DNA from: Sphingobacterium alimentarium
GTDB lineage: Bacteria; Bacteroidota; Bacteroidia; Sphingobacteriales; Sphingobacteriaceae
Direction of reading: 5' to 3'
NCBI RefSeq assembly: GCF_004342685.1
Contig: NZ_SMBZ01000014.1
Location: 1-64,000, forward strand
DNA: 64,000 bases
The notes below the pieces were generated by a model. The model had not been told where the DNA came from. It was given only the letters and a program-made list of their open reading frames with translations, and did no database searches. Position 1 is the stretch's first letter; every line of letters starts with the position of its first letter. A program made the position numbers and the translations under genes. Below, piece after piece: positions 54,615 through 62,752 of the stretch.

Positions 54615-56537
54615 ATGGCAAGATTAAATTTATTAGAGGAAACACGTTTTGAAAAGGTACCTGTTAAGGTATACCCTAATCAAAATGTTGCTTCGATTCA
54701 AGTTGCAAATCGTATAGCTTCCATCATCAAAGAGAAGCAGGCAAAAGGCGAGACAGCAGTGCTGGGCTTAGCAACAGGTGCGACTCCAATCAAAGTTTAC
54801 CAAGAGTTAGTGCGTCTTCACAAAGAAGAAGGATTGAGCTTCAAAAATGTAGTAACATTCAATTTGGATGAGTACTATCCGATGCAGCCTACTGCAGCGC
54901 AAAGCTACGTGACCTTCATGAATAAAAATTTATTCGATTACGTGGATATCCCTCGTGAGAACATTAATATTCCTGATGGGACAATAAGTGAAGACCAAGT
55001 ACAAGCATACTGTGAGGCCTACGAGCAAAAGATTACCGATTTAGGTGGCTTGGACATTCAAATTCTAGGTATTGGTCGTACAGGTCACATCGGTTTCAAT
55101 GAGCCGGGTTCTGCTCCAAACTCTGGAACACGTTTAGTCACTTTAGATGACTTAACACGTCGTGACGCATCCCATGATTTCGGTGGTAAGGAGAATGTAC
55201 CTACCAAAGCGATTACTATGGGTGTAGGAACTATCTTCAAAGCGAGAGAGATTATCTTGATGGCTTGGAATGAGAAGAAAGCAGAAATTGTAAAAAAAGC
55301 AGTTGAGGGCGAAATCTCCTCGGATATTCCAGCTACATACCTACAATTGTCCGACAATGTAGAATTCATTCTGGATGAAGGTGCGGCTTGTTTATTAACA
55401 AGATTTGATACACCCTGGTTAGCACATGATGTAGTATGGACTGACACGTTGATCAAGAAAGCAGTTGTATGGTTATCATTAAAATTGAACAAAGCCATCC
55501 TCAAGCTTACTGACGACGATTACAACAACAATGGTATGTCGAGTCTTTCGACAACCAAAGGTCCAGCATACAACATCAATATCCGTATCTTCAACGAATT
55601 ACAACGCACCATCACAGGATGGCCAGGTGGTAAGCCCGGTGTCGACGATTCTAATCGTCCTGAGCGTGCAGAGCCAGCGCGTAAAAACGCGATTTTGTTC
55701 TCACCACACCCTGATGATGACGTAATTTCAATGGGGGGTACATTTATCCGTTTGGCGGATCAAGGGCACAATGTGCACGTGGCCTACCAAACATCGGGTA
55801 ATAATGCGGTATGGGATGATGATGCACGTCGATTCTTAGAGTTTGCGACAGACATCACTAGAGAATTAGGTGATGACGCATCCAAATTGGATCAGTTGTA
55901 CAAAGAATCTAATACCTATTTTGCAAAGAAACAACCAAAGGAAATCGATCCAGAGATTATCCGCAAGGTGAAGGCGTATATCCGTAAAGGCGAAGCTATC
56001 GCTGGATCACGTTTTGTAGGGCTACCGGATGAGAATATTCACTTCCAAGACTTGCCTTTCTACGATAGACAAAAATTCTCTAAAGATGTATCTTTTGAGG
56101 AAGATATCCAACAAACAATGGAGTTGATGCGCCAAGTAAAACCGCATCAAGTATTTGCGGCTGGTGATTTTCACGATCCACATGGAACGCACAAAGTTTG
56201 TTTTGACATCATTTTGGAGGCATTGACACGATTGCGTGCGACTGAAGAATGGGCTAAGGATTGTTGGTTATGGTTATACCGCGGTGCTTGGTACGAATTC
56301 CCAATCCACGAAATCGAAATGGCGGTACCACTTTCTCCACAGGAAGTAAAACGTAAGCGTTTGGCGATCTTCAAACACCAGTCGCAAAAAGACTTACCTG
56401 TTTTCCCTGGGGACGATCCTCGCGAATTCTGGGTAAGAGCAGAAGATAGAACCACATATACTGCAGGTCTATACCGCAAATTAGGTTTAGCAGATTATGA
56501 AGCTATCGAAGCTTTCGTAAAATGGAAATTTAATTAA
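54615..56537 (+). CDS. nagB: glucosamine-6-phosphate deaminase fused to a LmbE/PIG-L deacetylase-like domain
   Basis: 640 residues against ~265 for a single NagB. Residues 1-285 are NagB: LGLATGATPIKVYQEL, FNLDEYYPM, ILGIGRTGHIGFNEPGS (catalytic loop), ITMGVGTIF. Residues ~345-640 form a LmbE/PIG-L domain with the zinc motif SPHPDDDVISMGG and a later DFHDPHGTHK. NagB makes fructose-6-phosphate and ammonia from GlcN6P. The C-terminal domain could deacetylate GlcNAc6P first, combining the NagA and NagB steps; no nagA is adjacent. The fusion occurs in Bacteroidetes. The deacetylase role is inference. Confidence 0.93.
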   Translation: MARLNLLEETRFEKVPVKVYPNQNVASIQVANRIASIIKEKQAKGETAVLGLATGATPIKVYQELVRLHKEEGLSFKNVVTFNLDEYYPMQPTAAQSYVTFMNKNLFDYVDIPRENINIPDGTISEDQVQAYCEAYEQKITDLGGLDIQILGIGRTGHIGFNEPGSAPNSGTRLVTLDDLTRRDASHDFGGKENVPTKAITMGVGTIFKAREIILMAWNEKKAEIVKKAVEGEISSDIPATYLQLSDNVEFILDEGAACLLTRFDTPWLAHDVVWTDTLIKKAVVWLSLKLNKAILKLTDDDYNNNGMSSLSTTKGPAYNINIRIFNELQRTITGWPGGKPGVDDSNRPERAEPARKNAILFSPHPDDDVISMGGTFIRLADQGHNVHVAYQTSGNNAVWDDDARRFLEFATDITRELGDDASKLDQLYKESNTYFAKKQPKEIDPEIIRKVKAYIRKGEAIAGSRFVGLPDENIHFQDLPFYDRQKFSKDVSFEEDIQQTMELMRQVKPHQVFAAGDFHDPHGTHKVCFDIILEALTRLRATEEWAKDCWLWLYRGAWYEFPIHEIEMAVPLSPQEVKRKRLAIFKHQSQKDLPVFPGDDPREFWVRAEDRTTYTAGLYRKLGLADYEAIEAFVKWKFN

Positions 56538-56554
56538 TATTCATAGCTAATTAT

Positions 56555-56588
56555 CAAAAGCCTTCTTTTAGTAAAAGAGGGCTTTTTT
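56555..56588 (+). terminator. terminator after nagB
   Basis: AAAAGCC ... TCTTTTAGTAAAAGA ... GGCTTTTTT hairpin with a T-run, 18 bases after the stop. Confidence 0.85.
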
Positions 56589-56671
56589 CTTTGTATGACT
56601 TTCTGAATGATAAATTTCTGATTGTTAAACTTTTTATCCGATTGTTTATTTTATTCTGCTTCTTCATGATT

Positions 56672-56679
56672 TAGCTTTG
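56672..56679 (+). promoter_or_regulatory. -7 element of the first TonB-dependent receptor gene
   Basis: TAGCTTTG, exact TAnnTTTG match, 28 bases before the ATG and 5 bases before the Fur-like box. Confidence 0.6.
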
Positions 56680-56684
56680 CAGTA

Positions 56685-56703
56685 ATTTAGAATTAGTTTA
56701 AAT
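56685..56703 (+). promoter_or_regulatory. Fur-like 19-bp palindrome, box A
   Basis: ATTTAGAATTAGTTTAAAT, a 9-1-9 inverted repeat (7 of 9 pairs) between the -7 element and the receptor ATG. A repressor bound here would block the transcription start. Same pattern as the two boxes near 60214-60267. Confidence 0.55.
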
Positions 56704-56707
56704 AAGC

Positions 56708-59167
56708 ATGAAGAAAAAAATATATTATTCGCTGTTCACATCCTGGGCCTTATGCTCAGTAGCGTACGGACAGACAACCCTTAAAGGTAAACTAGTTGAC
56801 ATTAAAGGCAAAGAGCTACCAAATTTTACCATCAGTTCAGGAAATAAACAAGTTCAATCGGATACCCAAGGAAACTTTCAATTATTTATCCCTCAGAGCG
56901 GCACTTTTGATATTATGGTGTCTGGTTTAGGCTACCGAAAAGAAACGGTGACCGTTATTCCGACAGGAGACATAACAGCGTTAAAAAGTATTGTTCTTCA
57001 AAAAGTCGACCGCGAAATAGAGCAGGTAGAAATTGTAGGATACAACTCCGTCAATAATAAAAAAGTAGGTGTTGCCAAATCAGGTATTGACAATAAAGAT
57101 TTGCCGCAATCTGTTCAGATCATTAATAAACAAGTCATAGAGGATCAACAAATCAATACCTTAGGTGATGCGCTGAAGAACGCGAACGGAATAGCGTTGG
57201 GTGCCAATCGCGGTGGTGTTGGCGAAAATTTCTTCGCACGAGGCTACAGCTTAGGGGCTAACAATATTTTCAAAAATGGTTCACGTACGAATAACGGTGG
57301 ACGTATCGAAGCAAGTACATTAGAGTCAGTAGAAATTCTGAAAGGATCTGCTGCCCTGCTCTACGGAGGCGTATCGGGCGGAGCTGTTGTCAATCTAGTC
57401 ACCAAAAAGCCAAAATTTGAAAATGGCGGAGAAGTATCGTTTAGATATGGTTCCTGGGATACGTATAAACCCACTTTGGATGTATATGGCCCACTGTCTC
57501 AACAAGTAGCTTTCCGCATTGTAGGAACTGGAGAATCTGCAAATAACTATAGGGATGTAGTGAAGATAGATCGCGTGTACATAAATCCATCCGTATTGTA
57601 TAAAATCAATGAACGCTCAGAACTAAGTTTCAACTTTGACTATCTAAAGTCAAATTATACGCCAGACTTTGGAATTGGATCGGTAGAGGGAAAAATAAAC
57701 AATGAAGTAGGCAAAAACACATTTTTAAATGTAAAGGGTGCTTTCAACAATACCAACTCCACAAACGGACAAGCCTCTTTTGATCACAATTTTAATGACG
57801 ATTGGAAACTCAGTCTTCTGGCAGGTATTCAAAACTATAACCGTAATTATTATGGGTCTGAACGATTGCAGGCTAATGCAGATGGCTTAGCTTCAAGGGC
57901 ATTGAGTCGTAGTGCAACTGAAGAATTCACCAAAAATCAACAACTTAATTTGATCGGTAATTTTAATACGGGAGGCGTTAAACATCAGCTTCTTTTTGGT
58001 GGAGACATGGATCAATCGTCAACAAAAGCATATGCATTCAACATCTTCGCGGATCTCTCAAAGCCGACTACCCCATCCACTGCGTATGATCAGATAAATG
58101 TATTTAATCCTGTAGCCACACGAACTGATATACCCGAATATGCGAAAAACACATGGACTAAAACAGATGTGTACAGATATGGGGCATTTATTCAGGATTT
58201 GATTTCGCTGTCGGAAAAATTCAAAGTCTTAGCGGGCATTCGGTACACGTATCAAAGAACACCCTATTCGGAAAAATTCAATTATCAGACAGGGATAACA
58301 GAAGAAGTGAAAAATATGATCAATGGCAAAGAAGCTGGAGCAAAAGAAGATAAAGCTTGGTCGCCGAAATTTGCACTCATCTATCAACCGATTGCTAGCT
58401 CCTCTATTTATTTAAGCTACGCAAATAACTTCATTCCCAACACAGGCTATGACATCAATTTCCAACCATTAACACCTTCTTTAGTGGACCATTATGAGGC
58501 AGGCATAAAGAATGATTTCTTTGGTGGAAGACTCTCTGCGAATCTTACAGCTTATAGAATTAATAATAATAAATTCACACAAATGGCTTTATTGACAGCT
58601 GATGGGGCTGCGAATGGGGATACCAATATGAAAGAATTTACCGGAAAAACATCTTCGGATGGTATTGAACTGGATGTGAATGGCAATATCCTTCCGGGTT
58701 TGAATTTACTTGCTGGATATGCTTACAACTTTATGCGCTACACAGAAACTTTAGGTATTATCAAGTATAAGGATAGCGCTGGCAAGGATGCCGAAACATC
58801 GGGAAGTGCTGAAGGCGTACGCTTAGTAGGAACAACCGCCCACACCGGAAATGCAACCCTATTTTATAGCATTCAAAATGGAAGTTTAAAGGGATTAAAA
58901 ATAGGTGCTTCAGCATTTTATACAGGTAAACGTAATGCTGGCTGGAACAACTCAAAAATTAATGAACGTGATGGAGTAAATAGACTGATTGCCGTGGATC
59001 CTTTTACTACTTTTGATATTTCCTTGGGTTATTCAGCAAAGAGATTCAGCATATTGGCTAAAATTGCAAATATTACCGACGAATTGAGTTATTTCATTCA
59101 TGAAAATTATTCAGTGAATCCGATCCCGCCAAGAAACTTTACAACAACCTTATCTTATAAATTTTAA
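56708..59167 (+). CDS. TonB-dependent siderophore receptor
   Basis: 819 residues with a signal peptide (to ...SVAYG). A CarboxypepD_reg-like domain (about 23-100) is followed by the plug (KDLPQSVQIINKQVIEDQQINTL, ARGYSLGANNIFKNG, ILKGSAALLYGGVSGGAVVNLVTKKP) and a 22-strand barrel ending in Phe (FTTTLSYKF). The DLPQSV and LYG plug motifs mark the FhuA/FecA siderophore subgroup. It imports a ferric chelate using TonB energy. A Fur-like box lies directly before the start, fitting iron repression. Confidence 0.93.
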   Translation: MKKKIYYSLFTSWALCSVAYGQTTLKGKLVDIKGKELPNFTISSGNKQVQSDTQGNFQLFIPQSGTFDIMVSGLGYRKETVTVIPTGDITALKSIVLQKVDREIEQVEIVGYNSVNNKKVGVAKSGIDNKDLPQSVQIINKQVIEDQQINTLGDALKNANGIALGANRGGVGENFFARGYSLGANNIFKNGSRTNNGGRIEASTLESVEILKGSAALLYGGVSGGAVVNLVTKKPKFENGGEVSFRYGSWDTYKPTLDVYGPLSQQVAFRIVGTGESANNYRDVVKIDRVYINPSVLYKINERSELSFNFDYLKSNYTPDFGIGSVEGKINNEVGKNTFLNVKGAFNNTNSTNGQASFDHNFNDDWKLSLLAGIQNYNRNYYGSERLQANADGLASRALSRSATEEFTKNQQLNLIGNFNTGGVKHQLLFGGDMDQSSTKAYAFNIFADLSKPTTPSTAYDQINVFNPVATRTDIPEYAKNTWTKTDVYRYGAFIQDLISLSEKFKVLAGIRYTYQRTPYSEKFNYQTGITEEVKNMINGKEAGAKEDKAWSPKFALIYQPIASSSIYLSYANNFIPNTGYDINFQPLTPSLVDHYEAGIKNDFFGGRLSANLTAYRINNNKFTQMALLTADGAANGDTNMKEFTGKTSSDGIELDVNGNILPGLNLLAGYAYNFMRYTETLGIIKYKDSAGKDAETSGSAEGVRLVGTTAHTGNATLFYSIQNGSLKGLKIGASAFYTGKRNAGWNNSKINERDGVNRLIAVDPFTTFDISLGYSAKRFSILAKIANITDELSYFIHENYSVNPIPPRNFTTTLSYKF

Positions 59168-59223
59168 TAGTTCCCTAAAGTGACAGACTTTACAAGGAAT
59201 ACAACTTGAAAAATAATACCGAT

Positions 59224-59260
59224 AAGAAAACGCTTCACAAAATTGTGAAGTGTTTTCTTT
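59224..59260. terminator. bidirectional rho-independent terminator
   Basis: AAGAAAACGCTTCACAA / TTGTGAAGTGTTTTCTT, a 17-bp stem with one G-T pair, between the convergent receptor and AraC genes. Confidence 0.9.
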
Positions 59261-60207
59261 TATAAAATTCCAATAAAATTTTCCAATTCGGAGATAACCT
59301 CTCTTGCTCCATGCGCGAGTAAATAGGTATAACGCAACGAATTGGGTATAAAGCCAAAATATTTTTTGAAAGCTGTCGTAAAATGTGTCGAGTGCTTGTA
59401 GCCTGTCATACGGGCCACATCAGCCACACGATAATCCCCACTCACAATTAATTCCTTCGCATAATTCATTTTTCGGTCGGTAATATAATTCGACACAGTC
59501 TTACCGAAATATTCTTTGAAATACTTCTTTAAGTATTGTTCGTTTGTACCCACTTCTTTTGCTAATTCAGGAATCGTAAAATTCTTTGACACATCACTAT
59601 CAATCATTTTTTTCGCCAACATAATTTTGTCGTAATGGCTCTTTACAACAATTACTTGCTGATTATCGTTCTCAACCATCAATCCATCGATCTGATGCGC
59701 TATAATCTCAATCAAATTAGACTGAATTTTCAATTGATTTAATAAGGAAGGCTGTTGGTACATTTCCAACAATTGAGATTGCAATAACTGCATCCTATTG
59801 TCACTGCACGTAAGTAAACCATCTTTGAAACGCGAACTATTTTGTTGGAATTTGAGCTCAAAATCTTCCAGATAGGAATGCGGAATGAAAATGACTATTC
59901 CCACATTTCGTTCATATATATTTTTCCATTCAAACACATCTTGTTCGGTTACTTTATGAATAACGTTCTCTCCTCCTCGGATTACATATGAATTTTGATT
60001 GATAAAATAAGGACAAATACAATTATCAGCATTTTTAAACAGCAAAATATTCAGAAACCCATTTACTGGAGAGGACAAATTAATTGCACCTTCCTTATGC
60101 AATAAAAGGTAATGCAAGTTCAGATTGAATTCTTGCAGAACACTTTTATCACTAGAAAACTTTGCAATATTTTCCGATTGTGAAGTATTATCTCCCGATT
60201 TCGTCAT
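59260..60207 (-). CDS. AraC family regulator, PchR/siderophore type
   Basis: 315 residues from MTKSGDNTSQ; an in-frame extension to 60243 reaches into the regulatory boxes. The N-terminal ~200 residues are a divergent sensor domain (HYLLLHKEGAINLSSPVNG, VGIVIFIPHSYLEDFE). The C-terminal AraC domain has two helix-turn-helices (FTIPELAKEVGTNEQYLKKYFK and RVADVARMTGYKHSTHFTTAFK). It resembles PchR/YbtA-type activators of siderophore uptake, judged by the domain layout and place. It is divergent from the second receptor gene and shares its boxed promoter. Confidence 0.9.
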   Translation of the reverse strand: MTKSGDNTSQSENIAKFSSDKSVLQEFNLNLHYLLLHKEGAINLSSPVNGFLNILLFKNADNCICPYFINQNSYVIRGGENVIHKVTEQDVFEWKNIYERNVGIVIFIPHSYLEDFELKFQQNSSRFKDGLLTCSDNRMQLLQSQLLEMYQQPSLLNQLKIQSNLIEIIAHQIDGLMVENDNQQVIVVKSHYDKIMLAKKMIDSDVSKNFTIPELAKEVGTNEQYLKKYFKEYFGKTVSNYITDRKMNYAKELIVSGDYRVADVARMTGYKHSTHFTTAFKKYFGFIPNSLRYTYLLAHGAREVISELENFIGIL

Positions 60208-60213
60208 TTTCTT

Positions 60214-60232
60214 ATTTAGAATAAATCTAGAT
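60214..60232. promoter_or_regulatory. Fur-like 19-bp palindrome, box B
   Basis: ATTTAGAATAAATCTAGAT, 9-1-9 inverted repeat (7 of 9 pairs), just upstream of the AraC ATG on the minus strand. It overlaps a TAGATTTA that is one base off the -7 consensus on that strand. Confidence 0.55.
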
Positions 60233-60248
60233 TTGCAGCACAATATTT

Positions 60249-60267
60249 ATTTAGACTGAATCTAAAT
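60249..60267. promoter_or_regulatory. Fur-like 19-bp palindrome, box C
   Basis: ATTTAGACTGAATCTAAAT, 9-1-9 inverted repeat (8 of 9 pairs), the best of the three. It lies in the divergent AraC/receptor region, 31 bases before the receptor ATG. Confidence 0.6.
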
Positions 60268-60298
60268 GATATCAAAGTTAACATATTAATCTTACTTG

Positions 60299-62749
60299 AT
60301 GAAAAATATATATCTTATCGTTCTATTTATTGCAGCACACCTCAGCGTCTATGCCCAACAGCAGTTTAGCATCAAAGGGAAAGTGCACGCTGTAAACGGA
60401 AAGGCGATGTCACATGTCACCCTGCGAATAGAAGGCACAGAGCACATCGTGATTACGGATAAAAATGGACGTTATGCATTTCAAAATGTTCCTGCCGGCC
60501 AATACAACCTTCATATCTCCTCTCTGGAAATAGAGAGCAAAGTTCTACCCCTAACCGTTGACAAAAATCAGGATGACTTACATATTCATATTGACGAGAA
60601 AGACGGAATTTCAATAGATGAAGTGACGGTACAACGCAAAACCGTGAAAAAAGACATAGAAACCTCTGGTTTTGCCGTGGCCGTGATTGAGACCAAAGAA
60701 GCTTCCTTGCGTAACTTGACGACAAATGAATTATTAGACCGTTCTGTGGGAATACGTGTACGCCAAAATGGTGGAGAAGGTTCTCCTATCGAATACAACT
60801 TGAATGGAATGTCAGGCAGTACAATAGGTATTTTCTTGGATGGAATCGAAATCTCAACTTACGGGTCATCCTTCAATCTAAATAATATCCCTCCTGCCAT
60901 GATAGAACGCATTGAAGTCTACAAAGGCGTTCTTCCTTCGCATTTATCTGGCAATTACATCGGCGGAGCAATTAATGTGGTGATGAAGAAAGATGCGTCA
61001 GCCAATAATATTACCGCTGCCATCTCTTATGGATCCTTTAATACGTACCGTGCGGACATTGGCGGATTGTACCGCAATCAGAAAAATGGTTTCACAGCTC
61101 GAGCATCCAGCTTCTTCAACCATTCGGACAATAATTACGAGATGTGGGGCAAATTCTCCAAATACACTCGTCCGGGAGGCCGTCTGCAACGTTACTATCG
61201 TGTCAAAAGACCAAATGACAAATTCGAAACTATTGGAGCTCGATTTGAAGTCGGATATACCGATACGAAATGGGCAGACCAATTTTTCGTAGGGTATAAT
61301 GTGTCTGATTCATACAAAGAAATACCGCATGGTGTCACGATGACCACTCCATATTTTGGACGATTCAATGAATACCAAGCGCATGTATTTACGATGAATT
61401 ACAGCAAAAAAGATTTATTCATCAATGGGCTTTCGCTGAATGTGAATGCAGTCCATAGCCTACGCAACACATATCTACAAGATACGGTCAGCCGAGAATA
61501 CAATTGGGATTATACACCTTTAATTTTGAATGAATCAGGAGCTCCTGTATATGTTGCCTATAAGCCAGGCAAAGGCCAACAAGGTGATGCGGTAATCAGT
61601 GATATCGACCGAACTATCAGCAATGTCCGCTCCAACCTTTCCTATATGCTATATGCCGGCCATCGCCTGTCCTTCAATCATAAGTTCGAAAGCTCGACGC
61701 GAAACGACAAAGACCTGCTCGTGCCCGAAAGAAGCAAGTGGATCACGAACAATGACATCACCACCAATATTTTAGCACTTAATTACGAAGCTGAAACTTT
61801 CAATGGACGCCTGAGGACAAACATTTTTGGTAAATACGGCATTTATGAAACTCTACAGCGTATTCCCGTAAGCGAATCAAATGGTCAGATGCAATACACA
61901 AACAATAAAAGCACACGCAACAATCGTGGCTTTGGCGGAACGGTGTCGTACGAGGCCATTAAAAACGGTAATATTATCTTCTCGGGAGAAAAATCATTTA
62001 TCATGCCTACAGAAAGACATATCTTTGGTGAGCCTGAAAATAATTTATTGGCAAATCCCGAGATCCTTCCCGAACTAGCCATTAATTACAATTTGGGAGC
62101 AAGATATGCCCTATCCAATCAGAGTAAACATACATTCTCTTTCTATGGGAACTTTTTCTGGCGCAATGGCTATGACAAAATAATTCAACAGACACGTACA
62201 GAACCTGTATTAGAAGGTAGAGAAAATCAAGTCGAAGATATACAGGTTACGCAGTTCGTCAATTTATCAAAAACCCAATCCATCGGTTTTGAGGGCGAGG
62301 TAAACTATATCTATGCAAATAAATTGAATGCAATGGTCAATTTTTCCAAATTCAACTCTCTCTTTAAAGTGAAAAATGACGAACGCGGAAATCCCCATAG
62401 TCTGTACAACTTCCAGATTCCTAACGAACCTTTCTTTACCATCAATGCAAACGTGCAATATCGGTTGAATAATATTATCCAGAAACGCTCAGTCACGAAT
62501 GTATACTATAATATGGGCTATGTTGCTCCATTCAATACGATATGGTATGAATCAGATTGGTTTACCACCCCACGCCAATTCTCGCATGATATCGGCGCCA
62601 GCTACAGACTCCCTAGCAGTAAGATGGTTATAAGCGTGGATGCGAAAAACATATTAAACGCTGAAGTCTATGATAATTTTGGCGTGCAAAAACCAGGTCG
62701 GGCATTTTACATCAAATTGAATTACACAATAAACAACTTTAATAATTAA
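60299..62749 (+). CDS. TonB-dependent receptor
   Basis: 816 residues from ATG 60299 (MKNIYLIVLF); the TTG one codon earlier is unlikely. Signal peptide to ...LSVYA, CarboxypepD_reg-like domain (FSIKGKVHAVNGKAMSHVT), plug (TTNELLDRSVGIRVRQNGG, IGIFLDGIEI, ERIEVYKGVLPSHLSGNYIGGAINVVMKKD) and barrel. The C-terminus is polar (YTINNFNN) without the usual terminal aromatic, which is odd for BamA targeting. Adjacent DUF4374 and AraC genes and two Fur-like boxes suggest iron-chelate uptake. 3 bases separate it from the next gene. Confidence 0.92.
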   Translation: MKNIYLIVLFIAAHLSVYAQQQFSIKGKVHAVNGKAMSHVTLRIEGTEHIVITDKNGRYAFQNVPAGQYNLHISSLEIESKVLPLTVDKNQDDLHIHIDEKDGISIDEVTVQRKTVKKDIETSGFAVAVIETKEASLRNLTTNELLDRSVGIRVRQNGGEGSPIEYNLNGMSGSTIGIFLDGIEISTYGSSFNLNNIPPAMIERIEVYKGVLPSHLSGNYIGGAINVVMKKDASANNITAAISYGSFNTYRADIGGLYRNQKNGFTARASSFFNHSDNNYEMWGKFSKYTRPGGRLQRYYRVKRPNDKFETIGARFEVGYTDTKWADQFFVGYNVSDSYKEIPHGVTMTTPYFGRFNEYQAHVFTMNYSKKDLFINGLSLNVNAVHSLRNTYLQDTVSREYNWDYTPLILNESGAPVYVAYKPGKGQQGDAVISDIDRTISNVRSNLSYMLYAGHRLSFNHKFESSTRNDKDLLVPERSKWITNNDITTNILALNYEAETFNGRLRTNIFGKYGIYETLQRIPVSESNGQMQYTNNKSTRNNRGFGGTVSYEAIKNGNIIFSGEKSFIMPTERHIFGEPENNLLANPEILPELAINYNLGARYALSNQSKHTFSFYGNFFWRNGYDKIIQQTRTEPVLEGRENQVEDIQVTQFVNLSKTQSIGFEGEVNYIYANKLNAMVNFSKFNSLFKVKNDERGNPHSLYNFQIPNEPFFTINANVQYRLNNIIQKRSVTNVYYNMGYVAPFNTIWYESDWFTTPRQFSHDIGASYRLPSSKMVISVDAKNILNAEVYDNFGVQKPGRAFYIKLNYTINNFNN

Positions 62750-62752
62750 TAT

